Notes: generated by a model not told the origin, from the letters alone. Positions 27,884-37,076 are shown, numbered from the stretch's first letter. The stretch is 64,000 bases of DNA from Flocculibacter collagenilyticus (GCF_016469335.1 NZ_CP059888.1:2666001-2730000); one strand, 5' to 3'. Numbers and translations: made by a program.

Positions 27884-27912
27884 ATTATAACCAATTCAAG
27901 TAGGTATACCAA
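27884..27912 (-). promoter_or_regulatory. Promoter for ffh
   Basis: Minus strand: -35 TTGGTA (complement 27907-27912), 17 bp, perfect -10 TATAAT (complement 27884-27889). It gives a leader of about 40 nt. Confidence 0.65.
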
Positions 27913-28082
27913 TTGCAATGCAACACCTTGTTAAAATTAACTATAAAATGATAGGTAAATTACATTGGCGCATTGAGCGCAACTTGTTAATATTGGCGTA
28001 TTCGCCTTTATTGGCTATTTAGCATTTCAAGCAGCACGACTTAAACTGCATGATGAAAAATAAACACTTTTTTGAGTAGAAC

Positions 28083-28886
28083 ATGGAATTGACTGCTACC
28101 TTTACAGTTATTACTAGCCTCCTATATTTGTTTTCAGCTGGCTTAGTTATATTTAAATTATTTGATACCGATGGCCCAAATCTGAAATGGGTTTATTTAA
28201 GCGCATTTTCTTCTATTAGTATTCATGCCATTTTACTTGCTAATCAAGTTGTAACCGATGTTGGCCAAAACTTAAGCTTAATCAACGTTGCCTCTCTAGC
28301 CTGTTTGCTTATTGTAATTGCCTCAACGTTAGGCTCATTAAAGGCGCGAAGTACCTTGTTATTACCAGCAGTGTATAGCTTTGCTTCGCTACTCATTTTT
28401 ACCACTTTATTCTTTCCAAAAAATATTATGGTGATGCAATTAGCAGGTAACATGGTGCTAATTGGGCATATCGCATTATCATTTTTAGCGTATTGTGTAC
28501 TTGTTATCGCCACTTTGTACGCTGTGCAGTATCAGTATATTAATCACAAATTAAAGTCTCGTGATGTTAGAATTGCCTACAGCCATTTGCCACCGCTTAT
28601 GCAAGTTGAGCAGCAACAGTTTAAGCTACTTGTAATGGGTACATTGTTGCTTACTACTGCATTAGCAACTGGTTTTTGGTTTTTACATGATATGTTTGCT
28701 AAAGAAATTGCGCATAAAACGGTATTATCGTTAGTGGCATGGGCAGTATTTGTTACTGTAATTTGGGGGCATAAATTTGGCGGTTGGCGTGGTCGCTCCA
28801 CGGTAACGGGCACAGTTGTTGGCGCAGCAATATTAACGTTGGCCTATTTTGGTAGTCGATTTATTAGGGAAGTTGTTATTGGATAA
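28083..28886 (+). CDS. ypjD: YpjD-type inner-membrane protein (CcsA/HemX-like)
   Basis: 267 residues with about eight membrane spans, in the cytochrome-c-assembly/HemX superfamily fold. Conserved family elements include HIALSFLAYCVLV and WAVFVTVIWGHKFGGWRG. The gene sits divergently from ffh and upstream of a CNNM transporter gene, as ypjD does in E. coli. Its biochemical role is not established; a heme- or redox-related membrane function is only inferred from the superfamily. Confidence 0.88.
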   Translation: MELTATFTVITSLLYLFSAGLVIFKLFDTDGPNLKWVYLSAFSSISIHAILLANQVVTDVGQNLSLINVASLACLLIVIASTLGSLKARSTLLLPAVYSFASLLIFTTLFFPKNIMVMQLAGNMVLIGHIALSFLAYCVLVIATLYAVQYQYINHKLKSRDVRIAYSHLPPLMQVEQQQFKLLVMGTLLLTTALATGFWFLHDMFAKEIAHKTVLSLVAWAVFVTVIWGHKFGGWRGRSTVTGTVVGAAILTLAYFGSRFIREVVIG

Positions 28887-28998
28887 ACCGTATATTCACA
28901 ATTTATCTTATTAAACTCAAAGAAATAAGCTATTACGCTTGACTCAACGCGCAGCTTGTTACTAAATATCATTACTGTAAAAAATAGGAATTCCGTAA

Positions 28999-30279
28999 TT
29001 GGACGACATAGCAACGAGTACGCTCTTTATTGTATTGGCCGTACTCATCTTTATTTCAGCGTATTTTTCTGGTTCAGAAACCGGAATCATGTCAATCAAC
29101 AAGTACCGCTTAAAGCACCTTGTTAAAGAAAAACACCCTGGCGCGATCCGCGTTACAAAACTGCTAAAGCGACCTGATCGCCTTATTGGTTTAATACTAA
29201 TTGGTAACAACTTAGTTAATATTGCCGCCTCATCAATTGCGACAATCATTGGTTTGCGTTTATTTGGTGACGTCGGTATAGCTATCGCTACTTTTGCGCT
29301 AACGCTTGTTGTTTTAATTTTTGCAGAAGTTACGCCTAAAACCTTGGCCGCTCTTCATCCTGAAAAAGTGTCATTCCCTAGCTCTTTACTGCTAACTGTA
29401 CTGCTTAAGTTTTTATTTCCTGTTGTTATTGTTATTAACTGGATCACCAATGGTTTCTTGAAACTATTAGGTATGAGCCCGCAAGAAATTGATGAGCACA
29501 ATCTCAGCACTGAAGAACTGCGTACTGTTGTAAATGAAGCGGGTGCACTGATTCCTGATCGTCACCAAAATATGTTAGTCAGCTTATTAGATTTAGACAC
29601 CATTAAAGTAGAAGACATTATGGTACCGAGAAATGAGATTTTCGGTATCGATGTGAATGATGATTGGAAATACATTGTTAAGCAGTTAACCAATGCGCAG
29701 CATACTCGATTACTTCTGTATCGTGACAATATTGACGATGCAGTAGGTATTATCCACGCTCGTGATGCATTACGATTATTGATGAAAGATGTACTGTCTA
29801 AGTCCAGCTTATTACGTGCGGTACGAGAGCTTTACATTATTCCTGAAGGCACCTCGCTGAATACACAGTTATTGAAATTTCAGCAGTCTAAAGAGCGTAT
29901 AGGTATTGTTGTTGATGAATATGGTGATATTCAGGGGCTTGTTACGCTAGAAGATATTCTAGAAGAGGTGGTTGGTGACTTTACCACTACGATGAAGCTG
30001 ACACCAAGTGACGAGGTTAAGCCTCAACCAGACGGTAGCTTTTTGGTAGATGGTAGCGTTAATATTCGCGATCTAAATAAAGAAATGAATTGGGATTTTC
30101 CTATTGACGGACCCAAGACATTGAACGGATTAATTTTAGAATATCTTGAAGATATACCACAAACGAAAGTAAGTATTCGCTTAGCCGACTATCCAATAGA
30201 AATCATCGACGTTCAGGGTAACCGAGTGAAGAGCGCTCGTATTTCACCTAAGTTAAAGAAAAAGAAAGCGCACGCCTAA
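28999..30279 (+). CDS. CNNM/CorB-type transporter with DUF21 and CBS domains
   Basis: 426 residues: an N-terminal DUF21 membrane domain (about 1-140, with SAYFSGSETGIMSINKYRL), two CBS domains (about 190-335, with VEDIMVPRNEIFGID and GIVVDEYGDIQGLVTLEDI) and a C-terminal CorC/HlyC domain (about 345-420). Family linked to Mg/Co handling. The start is a TTG at 28999 with TAGGAA 8 bases upstream, aligning exactly with the start of E. coli YfjD; no ATG fits. Follows ypjD by 112 bp. Confidence 0.92.
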   Translation: MDDIATSTLFIVLAVLIFISAYFSGSETGIMSINKYRLKHLVKEKHPGAIRVTKLLKRPDRLIGLILIGNNLVNIAASSIATIIGLRLFGDVGIAIATFALTLVVLIFAEVTPKTLAALHPEKVSFPSSLLLTVLLKFLFPVVIVINWITNGFLKLLGMSPQEIDEHNLSTEELRTVVNEAGALIPDRHQNMLVSLLDLDTIKVEDIMVPRNEIFGIDVNDDWKYIVKQLTNAQHTRLLLYRDNIDDAVGIIHARDALRLLMKDVLSKSSLLRAVRELYIIPEGTSLNTQLLKFQQSKERIGIVVDEYGDIQGLVTLEDILEEVVGDFTTTMKLTPSDEVKPQPDGSFLVDGSVNIRDLNKEMNWDFPIDGPKTLNGLILEYLEDIPQTKVSIRLADYPIEIIDVQGNRVKSARISPKLKKKKAHA

Positions 30280-30286
30280 TTGTTAC

Positions 30287-30320
30287 GACTGCTCAAAAGA
30301 ACCTTGTATTTTGAGCAGTC
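30287..30320 (+). terminator. Hairpin after the CNNM gene
   Basis: GACTGCTCAAAA, 10-nt loop, TTTTGAGCAGTC: a perfect 12-bp stem 8 bp after the stop. The tail TAATTCTC is poor in T, so termination may be inefficient, but stem and position support a 3' end. Confidence 0.5.
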
Positions 30321-30475
30321 TAATTCTCATATAGCCGAACCTCTTATTTCTTGCTCCTTAACTCTTAGTTCTCAAGCAGTTACGTTCCAACACGGCTTTA
30401 CATCATTCCCCAACCTTATTAGAGTAAACTTAATTAGAGTGAATTTGTTCTGCCGATGATGAGTAGGTGTGCAAT

Positions 30476-31057
30476 ATGAATGTGGGTATTTATGTTTATA
30501 ACCAAGCTGAAGTATTAGACTTTTCTGGACCTTTTGAAGTGTTTAGTACTGCATCAAGGATTAGTAAAAACAATCCATTCAATGTATTTTTAATTGGTGA
30601 GTCAAATGCACCTGTTTTGGCACGAGCGGGTTACTGTGTAACGCCCCAGTACAGTATTGATGATCACCCAACACTTGATGTACTTATTATTGCAGGTGGC
30701 GTACATGACGATGAAATGAACAAGCTAAATATATTAAGCTGGATTGCCACTCAAGCCAGAAACATTTCAGTTATTGCATCAGTTTGTACAGGTGCATTTA
30801 TACTAGCCGCAGCAAAAGTCATCACCACCGAAAGAGTAACCACTCACTGGCAAGATATTGAGCCCCTGCGTAAGCAGTTTCCTCGTTTAGAGGTTATCCC
30901 ACGCGTTAGGTGGGTAGATGAAGGCAAAGTTATTACTTCAGCGGGGATCACTGCGGGTATTGATATGAGCTTATATTTAGTAAGCAAACTACACAGTAAA
31001 ACGCTTGCAGAAAACACTGCCAAGCAAATGGACTTTGTATGGACTGGATGTAATTAA
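30476..31057 (+). CDS. DJ-1/PfpI (class I glutamine amidotransferase-like) protein
   Basis: 193 residues. The fold signatures are MNVGIYVYNQAEVLDFSGP and the nucleophile elbow VASVCTGAFILA, with the conserved Cys; an acidic residue lies in the FSGPFEVF region. Related proteins include isonitrile hydratases and the N-terminal half of GlxA-type regulators, but no AraC DNA-binding domain follows here. I chose the ATG at 30476 over a GTG three codons upstream, since AGTAGG lies 8 bases before it. Activity unknown. Monocistronic. Confidence 0.85.
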   Translation: MNVGIYVYNQAEVLDFSGPFEVFSTASRISKNNPFNVFLIGESNAPVLARAGYCVTPQYSIDDHPTLDVLIIAGGVHDDEMNKLNILSWIATQARNISVIASVCTGAFILAAAKVITTERVTTHWQDIEPLRKQFPRLEVIPRVRWVDEGKVITSAGITAGIDMSLYLVSKLHSKTLAENTAKQMDFVWTGCN

Positions 31058-31167
31058 AAACTAGGAGTCATTAAGACCTACGAATTCTTAAGCACAGGAA
31101 ATACTTAACATACTATGTATACTTGCCTGCTATGCTGCTTATTAACAAGCCTTCCTAGAAGCAAATA

Positions 31168-31791
31168 CTAAAACAACAAACGCCACAGCCAACCTTTTTC
31201 TAGTTCTTTCTCACACGTTTTAAGTTGAGCGCCATAGGTAGATGCACGCGCTTTTACTTTTCTAGCAACCTTTATTAGCCATTTCTTTTTTAGGTAGGTT
31301 TTCTTTCGATAACCGCCCCAACCTTCATGATAATTTAAGTACTGAGTGTATGCGTCCCACTTAGATACGCCATTAATTTTTTGTGTTTTATAAATAAACC
31401 AACCCATAAAATCAATTGCATCATCAAAGTCATCTCTATCAGCCCAGCTGTTGCCAGTTTCTTTTTTATAGTCGGCCCACGTCATAGTTTTTGCCTGAGA
31501 ATAGCCGTACGCAGAACTTGCTCGGCCCAGCGGAATAAACCCTAAAAACCATTCGAAAGGAGGCTGAGCATCGTCTCTAAACGAGCTTTCTTGGTACATC
31601 ATGCTCATGGGGACTTGAATTGGAACCCCCCACTTTTCTCTCATATCTACAGCCGCATCATACCAGTCGCGCTTTTCGAAAAAGATCTTACAAAGATTAC
31701 TCGTAACTTTAGGTGGTGTGGTAGAGCACCCGACAAGTGTAAAGGTAAGTATTGCAGACACAATAAGAGATTTAAAATGTAGCTTGAACAT
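31168..31791 (-). CDS. Lysozyme-like (SLT fold) lipoprotein
   Basis: 207 residues with a lipoprotein signal peptide (lipobox LVGC at about residue 22). The body has the hallmarks of a goose-lysozyme/SLT fold: a catalytic-Glu motif MMYQESSF, then SSAYGYSQAKTMTWADY and YLNYHEGWGG. Probably a periplasmic or outer-membrane-attached peptidoglycan lytic transglycosylase; activity is inferred from the fold. The C-terminal about 55 residues are Lys/Arg-rich. It is transcribed alone on the minus strand; an intergenic region holding an orphan terminator and a MITE lies upstream. Confidence 0.82.
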   Translation of the reverse strand: MFKLHFKSLIVSAILTFTLVGCSTTPPKVTSNLCKIFFEKRDWYDAAVDMREKWGVPIQVPMSMMYQESSFRDDAQPPFEWFLGFIPLGRASSAYGYSQAKTMTWADYKKETGNSWADRDDFDDAIDFMGWFIYKTQKINGVSKWDAYTQYLNYHEGWGGYRKKTYLKKKWLIKVARKVKARASTYGAQLKTCEKELEKGWLWRLLF

Positions 31792-31814
31792 AACAACCTA
31801 AATAAAGCGTTTAA

Positions 31815-31980
31815 TTGACTCGCTCACCCTACCAAGAAAATATTTTTTAATAAAGTTTTAAATAATTTGAACTTTTCTAAGAAGGCTTAGTCTGAATACA
31901 TGAAGGTTTTCTTAATATTTGTTTTCATCCCTGGAACCCTTTGTATTTTCGCGACTCGCCTGAGTCGCGTTTTTTTTGCT
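31815..31980 (+). ncRNA. Possible small RNA ending at an orphan terminator
   Basis: A strong plus-strand terminator (31950-31977) lies in a 540-bp gap with no plus-strand gene upstream for nearly 900 bp, and the gene just to the left is on the minus strand. A TTGACT (31815-31820) could be a -35, but the best -10-like TATTTT is 20 bp away, which is poor. Limits are therefore a guess. Nothing in the sequence identifies a known RNA family. Confidence 0.3.
31950..31977 (+). terminator. Orphan plus-strand rho-independent terminator
   Basis: CGCGACTC-GCCT-GAGTCGCG with eight T directly after on the plus strand. On the minus strand the downstream side reads GAAAATAC, so the signal is directional. 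There is no plus-strand gene for it to serve. Confidence 0.85.
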
Positions 31981-32038
31981 TTTCAAAAAGCAGCCAATGA
32001 GATCCTTTTCATGCCTGCAATATAAATATTGTTAAATC

Positions 32039-32307
32039 CTAGGGCGTGTTGACCTTTCGAGGTTATTTTTGCAGCAGTTTGTTTATCATTTATACAAGGC
32101 AGAGCAGGTAAAGTGTAGTTATTCTACACGCACATGCGATAACGCAGTATAAATGACAAACAAGCGCTGCCTTTAGGTTCATCTAAACGTTTTATGCTCT
32201 TTGTTGTGACGCGCTCTCTTGGAATAACCAAGCTACACTTGTCACGCCGCGATCAAAAAACGTTTAGATTGAACAAAATTCGACCTCGAAAGGTCAACAC
32301 GCCCTAG
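32039..32307. mobile_element. MITE-like element with 25-bp perfect terminal inverted repeats
   Basis: The ends 32039-32063 and 32283-32307 are perfect inverse complements over 25 bp, starting CTAGGGCGTGTTGACC. CTAG is self-complementary and could be a target duplication (YTAR-type, as for IS5 relatives) or part of the repeat. The element is 261-269 bp and codes for nothing. Inside are a near-perfect arm pair (32071-32095 with 32147-32170) around a GTGTAG/CTACAC hairpin (32113-32129), and a second pair (32178-32193 with 32257-32273) around a CTTGG/CCAAG hairpin. No transposase is present in the window, so it would need one in trans. It lies 24 bp past the gshA stop. Confidence 0.8.
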
Positions 32308-32331
32308 CTCAACAATCGCGTACCTCATTTA

Positions 32332-33984
32332 TTATCGTGCAAAATACTGCTGCAAGAACGTATCAAAAGAAATACTATCGGCTTGTTCAATCGCTTGTTG
32401 TGCTTGCAAAGAACGTGTTGCCTCTTGCTGTAATTGCTCTTCGCTAAAAAAACGGTAGCCATTTGATGTTAATGTTGTTTGGTATTTTTTTGCTAAATCA
32501 AGCGCATAGCAGCCATTATCAATATTATTATCGATAAGATATTTCATTAACTGACCTGAAAACGTTAACTCAGGCTGCTTAACCCAAGTCGCCATCTTAC
32601 TAATTACATCACTATAATCTTGAGTATCGTAAGCATTGTCTAGCAGTTCGGCTACATCGCGTAAATCTTCAAAAATCTCATTCGCCCAATCTTCTTTTAA
32701 AACACTCTTGCCGTTTCTGTTTAAATAAAGCTCAGGCTTTCTGCCTTCATTAACCACCTTATTCAAATTTTGCTGTGCATACTCTTGCTCTTGCGCATCC
32801 ATAGATGGGCTATCTAACAATATGCAGTACAACAAAAATACATCTAAAAACTGAATTTGCTCTTTACTAATCCCAACATCAGAAAAAGGATTAATATCTA
32901 AAGCTCTCACCTCAATATACTCAATGCCTCGATCTTCTAATGCATCGGTTGGCTTTTCGCCACTTTTACCATTACGCTTTGGTCTTATAGGCGAGTAAAA
33001 CTCATTTTCTATTTGAAGTACGTTGGCATTAAGCTGCTTATACACACCATTTTCATAGGTTCCAATATTGGCATACTCTTCAGACGGCGTATTAATCGCG
33101 GCTCGTAAGCCCTTAACATATTCTTCAATGTTGTTGTAACTAACGTTTAATGATGCTTGCGCATGATTGGTATAACCTAAGTCACTCATTCTTAAAGAGG
33201 TCGCATAAGGTAGATATATCGTTCCGTTAGCCAGCTTTTCGAATTTAATGTTTTTAGGTTCTTGTTGTAAAAACGAACTACAAAGTGCCGGAGAAGCGCC
33301 GAATAAATAGCTTATTAACCATACTTGTCGTTTAAAATTTCTGATACCTGCCAGATAACGTTTAGAGATAAAATCTTGTAACGAAATGGCTTCAGAGTTA
33401 GCGCCCTCGTTCTGCTTTGTATAAAGCGAAGCCCAGAATGATTCCGGCATTGAAAAATTAAAATGCACACCTGCAATCGCTTGCATCATACTGCCGTATC
33501 GATTTTTCAATCCTTGTCGATACGTAGTTTTCATTCTGCCAATGTTAGACGTGCCGTAATTTGCTAACGCAATATCATCTTCATTTGAAATAAAGCAAGG
33601 CATGCTTACAGGCCATAAGTACTCATCACCAATATTATCTATTGTAAATTTATGAATATCTTTTAATTGGTCAAGCGTGTCATCAATGCTATAGCTTACA
33701 GGTGTAATAAATTCGAGTAATGATTCTGAATAATCTGTAGTGATATACTTGTTTGTAAGTGCTGAGCCTAACTTAGAAGAGTGCGGCGATTGTGCCAAAC
33801 TGCCACTGTCGATAATACGTAATGTCTCTCGCTCTATACCGCGACCAATTCCATTCAATACAGACACATTTTCAGCGTGAGAAAGAAAGGTAAGGTTTTG
33901 CTTTAATTCTGTTTTCAAATTAGTTTCCAACGCAAAACTTGAAGATGTAGCACCTGTATCTTGGGGCGCTAAGTTTAATTTCAA
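32332..33984 (-). CDS. gshA: Glutamate-cysteine ligase
   Basis: First, rate-limiting step of glutathione synthesis (ATP-dependent, cytoplasmic). The proteobacterial GshA family is clear from GIGRGIERETLRI, LEFITPV, MPCFISNEDDIALANYGTSNIGR and VHFNFSMPESFW. 550 residues as drawn, longer than E. coli (518) because of an N-terminal extension. The frame opens with TTG, and in-frame TTG codons at Leu19 and about Leu25 are alternative starts (GGAA precedes the latter), so the N-terminus is uncertain. Single gene; the MITE sits just beyond its stop. Confidence 0.93.
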   Translation of the reverse strand: MKLNLAPQDTGATSSSFALETNLKTELKQNLTFLSHAENVSVLNGIGRGIERETLRIIDSGSLAQSPHSSKLGSALTNKYITTDYSESLLEFITPVSYSIDDTLDQLKDIHKFTIDNIGDEYLWPVSMPCFISNEDDIALANYGTSNIGRMKTTYRQGLKNRYGSMMQAIAGVHFNFSMPESFWASLYTKQNEGANSEAISLQDFISKRYLAGIRNFKRQVWLISYLFGASPALCSSFLQQEPKNIKFEKLANGTIYLPYATSLRMSDLGYTNHAQASLNVSYNNIEEYVKGLRAAINTPSEEYANIGTYENGVYKQLNANVLQIENEFYSPIRPKRNGKSGEKPTDALEDRGIEYIEVRALDINPFSDVGISKEQIQFLDVFLLYCILLDSPSMDAQEQEYAQQNLNKVVNEGRKPELYLNRNGKSVLKEDWANEIFEDLRDVAELLDNAYDTQDYSDVISKMATWVKQPELTFSGQLMKYLIDNNIDNGCYALDLAKKYQTTLTSNGYRFFSEEQLQQEATRSLQAQQAIEQADSISFDTFLQQYFAR

Positions 33985-34142
33985 TCACATAAAATAGAAT
34001 ATCTTATATAAGGTAAGTAAAACCCCTTAGATGCGGGATAGTCAACTCTAACCTTTAATTACCTTATGCTTTAGTTTATTGGAGTTCAGCATGTAAATGC
34101 AATCAAAGTTGTAGGCAATTATTTTTAATATAAGTATTTAAA

Positions 34143-36185
34143 TTGTGTGCTTATTTGGCTGATATTGCTAATCTATTGATTAAGAATAAAACTAAATATG
34201 AGGATGTAAATAACTTGCCTGGTTACAAGCCATATAAATTGTCACTCTATGTAATTGTGGTTATTACTGGCTTGGCATTTCTTGTTTTAGCAAATTACTT
34301 TGGTTACAAGGCCAGTGTAAACGCGTATACAAAAGAAAAAATGGCCAATATAACTGCAATGTTACCTCAAGGGTTGCTGGTATTTTCCGAGAAATCATCC
34401 GCATCAATAGAAATGCTTACGCTGTTTATTGAGCAACCATCTCTGTTCAATATTAAAGGCTTAAATCCAACATTATCAAAAAGCGGAAAGACGCAGCTAC
34501 AGAATTATTATCAAGACCACTTATTACAGGTAAGTATTGTTCCTCCTCGTCCACCAGCAACCAGTCAACTCGCTAAAAGGCCACGCTCAACGCTACTAGC
34601 AAATAACGCATACACTGAGGGGCTTCATACAAGCACGGCTCAACAGAGCAACCATAAAGTAAAAATATCAAACTTTGTTCATTGGCAACCTATTAACAAG
34701 TTTGCTTATGAAAATGCCCCTTGGCTAGTAGTTGAGATAGAGTCAGATTATTTTCTGCCAACCTCGACCATGGATTATCAATGGCAGTTTACCAATCAAC
34801 TTGTTGACGATAATCAACAGCTAAGCAGCACTAATATTTACACACTCGTTGATAAGCATATTTTGACTGCAGCCATAAGCATTCCAAATCGAGAATTAGC
34901 ACTTGAAGTGAAAACAGATTTCAGCGCTTTTGCAAATACACTTAGGGAGCGGCAAGTAACACTTTTGTTAACCGAGTCATGCATGTTTCTTTTGGCCGTG
35001 TTTATTTTTTATTTCGTCAACAAAAAAGTTACCCGAGAGCAGACGTTAACACAGCCCCCTTTAGGAAAAGAGGAAGTCCCCCCCAGCTCAAGTTCAGTTG
35101 CAGCAGTAGAGAGTGATGAAAAGAAATTAAATCATTCAAGCATAAATATATTACTCGTTGAAGATAATGCAATTAATCAGAAAGTGACTGGAGGGATACT
35201 GTCTCGTTATCAACTTAATTTTCATATTATCGAAAACGGCAAACAAGCACTCGAATATTTAGCAGATAATGACGTTGACTTAATTCTTATGGATTTAAAG
35301 TTACCAGTAATGAACGGTTATGACGCAACGGAAAAAATTCGCTCAGAGCTGAAAATGTATGATGTTCCAATCGTTGCCCTTACTGTTTTAGGTAAGCAAG
35401 ATGAAATAAATAGAGCTATGGCTGTTGGAGTAACCGAATACTTAGTCAAACCAATTAGTGAACGCAAGCTCATCTCTACTTTACAACGCCTAATTAAAAA
35501 TAAACCGATTACAATAAAGCATGTCCTCCCTTTCTCGCCGCCTGCAGGAGTTAATAAAAACCACGCTGATACTGTTGTAAAGCGCTCAACGCCTCCCAGT
35601 GAATCGCTTTTTAATATTAGTTTTGCTAGAAAGCAAACCATGAACAACGATAATTTATTAAAACAGTTATGCGCAAAGTTCGTATCGAATTACTCTGATT
35701 GCAGCAGCACTATACGCACTCTTAATGCTGAAAAAAACATTAAAGAGCTCGATAGCCTGCTTCACAATATAAAAGGAGTTGCAGGGAACTTGGGGTTAAT
35801 CGCCCTGCATCAAATTACAGAACAATTAAATAACCAAATTAAGCTTGGCACCTTACTGAGCGCCAACCAAGAGGCAACGTTAAATACTATCATTGACCAA
35901 ACGATTAATGTGCTCTCAAACTATATTGACCAAGCGCCCTCACAAACAGCTCAGCAAAAAACCAAAACTGCGCCCTTCAAACGTGAAGAGTTCGACTTGC
36001 TTATCGAAAAAGTTCAAAGCAATGAGTTAATCAACGATAGTTTTATAGCTAGTGTCGTTCATAGCCTTCCTGACATTATTGAGGAGCCGTTAAGAAGTAA
36101 TCTTGCAGAGGCGCTGGATGATTTTGATTATGAAAAGAGCATGGAGTATTTAAAAGTAATCAAAGATAAAATAGATAACCAATAA
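34143..36185 (+). CDS. Membrane-anchored REC-HPt phosphorelay protein without kinase domain
   Basis: Up to 680 residues. Membrane span (about 35-55), periplasmic region (about 60-275), second span (about 278-297), then a receiver domain (about 330-450) with phospho-acceptor Asp384 in LMDLKLPVMNG, and a C-terminal HPt domain (about 500-590) with His541 in LLHNIKGVAGNLG. There is no HisKA or HATPase region, so it cannot autophosphorylate. It looks like a BarA/LuxQ-type hybrid kinase that lost its kinase core. The start is uncertain: TTG at 34143 (no Shine-Dalgarno) or TTG at 34215 with GAGGA upstream. Partners are not in the window. Confidence 0.82.
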   Translation: MCAYLADIANLLIKNKTKYEDVNNLPGYKPYKLSLYVIVVITGLAFLVLANYFGYKASVNAYTKEKMANITAMLPQGLLVFSEKSSASIEMLTLFIEQPSLFNIKGLNPTLSKSGKTQLQNYYQDHLLQVSIVPPRPPATSQLAKRPRSTLLANNAYTEGLHTSTAQQSNHKVKISNFVHWQPINKFAYENAPWLVVEIESDYFLPTSTMDYQWQFTNQLVDDNQQLSSTNIYTLVDKHILTAAISIPNRELALEVKTDFSAFANTLRERQVTLLLTESCMFLLAVFIFYFVNKKVTREQTLTQPPLGKEEVPPSSSSVAAVESDEKKLNHSSINILLVEDNAINQKVTGGILSRYQLNFHIIENGKQALEYLADNDVDLILMDLKLPVMNGYDATEKIRSELKMYDVPIVALTVLGKQDEINRAMAVGVTEYLVKPISERKLISTLQRLIKNKPITIKHVLPFSPPAGVNKNHADTVVKRSTPPSESLFNISFARKQTMNNDNLLKQLCAKFVSNYSDCSSTIRTLNAEKNIKELDSLLHNIKGVAGNLGLIALHQITEQLNNQIKLGTLLSANQEATLNTIIDQTINVLSNYIDQAPSQTAQQKTKTAPFKREEFDLLIEKVQSNELINDSFIASVVHSLPDIIEEPLRSNLAEALDDFDYEKSMEYLKVIKDKIDNQ

Positions 36186-36251
36186 ACCTATTACTCAACC
36201 CATGCTCTCCATAAACATTAAGTCCATAAATAAACACTGCGAATACCACCT

Positions 36252-37076
36252 ATGATTTCTATATTAATAAAACCATCACAACTTATCATTAAGTTAGCCT
36301 GCTTAATCGTTATACTAGCCGTCCTTTTCACTTTAAGCAGTAATCAAATACACGCCCAAATACCTGAAATAAAATCGCACAAGCACCAAACACGAGTGGG
36401 TACTCACGGCATGGTTATGTTTGGTGAACAACAGCTATACGTTTCCCATTTGGGCTTATATCATTTCCCACATGACTACCAAATCATATTACCTGTTAAG
36501 CTGTCGGACAATGATGAAGCAGAAACAATTAATCTTTGGCGTAAAACTTACAAAGGCTTAATTACCATAAAGCCTGAAATATTTAACCTGTCTTTATTAT
36601 TTCCACATCACAACGCGTCTTCAGCTAGCCACGCTACAACCAAGCTAACCACAATAACAGTAGATATTTATGAAGGGCACTTTGAACGTGGCGGCGTGCT
36701 CAAGTGGCCTAATGTTCAATTAACATTAGATAAAGCGATTATCTTTCGCCCTCTTCAAATTGACTCAGATATTTCGGGTGTGAATTACTATGTTTTTGGT
36801 GATAAACAGAATAGTTATATGGTGTACCAAATTGGTGCTCGCCCCGATCGTGATCACATATTGAAAATCTCTGGCCTCATGCATTTTCCATTTCAAAAGA
36901 ATCATGTAAAGCTCGTAACATCTAGCCTAGCTAAACAAACTCGCGGTGAAGACTTTCAATACTATTTACAGCAAACAAAGATAGGTGACACTTTTAAAAT
37001 AACGTTGAATGATGAAGAGTATAACGTGAAGGTTGAGAAGAACATTTACTTCGAAACGGCTGACTTTTCATTTTAA
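36252..37076 (+). CDS. Exported protein of unknown function
   Basis: 274 residues, not assigned to a family. A long hydrophobic N-terminus (about 10-30) ending before HAQIPEIK looks like a cleavable Sec signal peptide (Ala-x-Ala-type site near 35), so the protein is periplasmic or secreted. The mature part has His-rich segments (SHKHQTRVGTHGMVMFGEQ, YHFPHDYQI, FPHHNASSASH), possibly metal-binding, and is predicted mostly beta. It follows the REC-HPt gene by 66 bp on the same strand and may be co-transcribed. It ends before a bidirectional terminator. Confidence 0.75.
   Translation: MISILIKPSQLIIKLACLIVILAVLFTLSSNQIHAQIPEIKSHKHQTRVGTHGMVMFGEQQLYVSHLGLYHFPHDYQIILPVKLSDNDEAETINLWRKTYKGLITIKPEIFNLSLLFPHHNASSASHATTKLTTITVDIYEGHFERGGVLKWPNVQLTLDKAIIFRPLQIDSDISGVNYYVFGDKQNSYMVYQIGARPDRDHILKISGLMHFPFQKNHVKLVTSSLAKQTRGEDFQYYLQQTKIGDTFKITLNDEEYNVKVEKNIYFETADFSF

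Noticed and set aside
31900-32025. A 41-codon plus-strand frame (ATG at 31900) with a hydrophobic start
   Set aside because: It runs straight through the strong terminator at 31950-31977, has no Shine-Dalgarno and no recognisable family, so it is more likely chance.
32039-32307. Possibility that the inverted repeat is a simple terminator for gshA or an attachment site
   Set aside because: Stems are far longer than a terminator, lack a T-run, and no integrase or tRNA lies nearby; a MITE explains the symmetry better.
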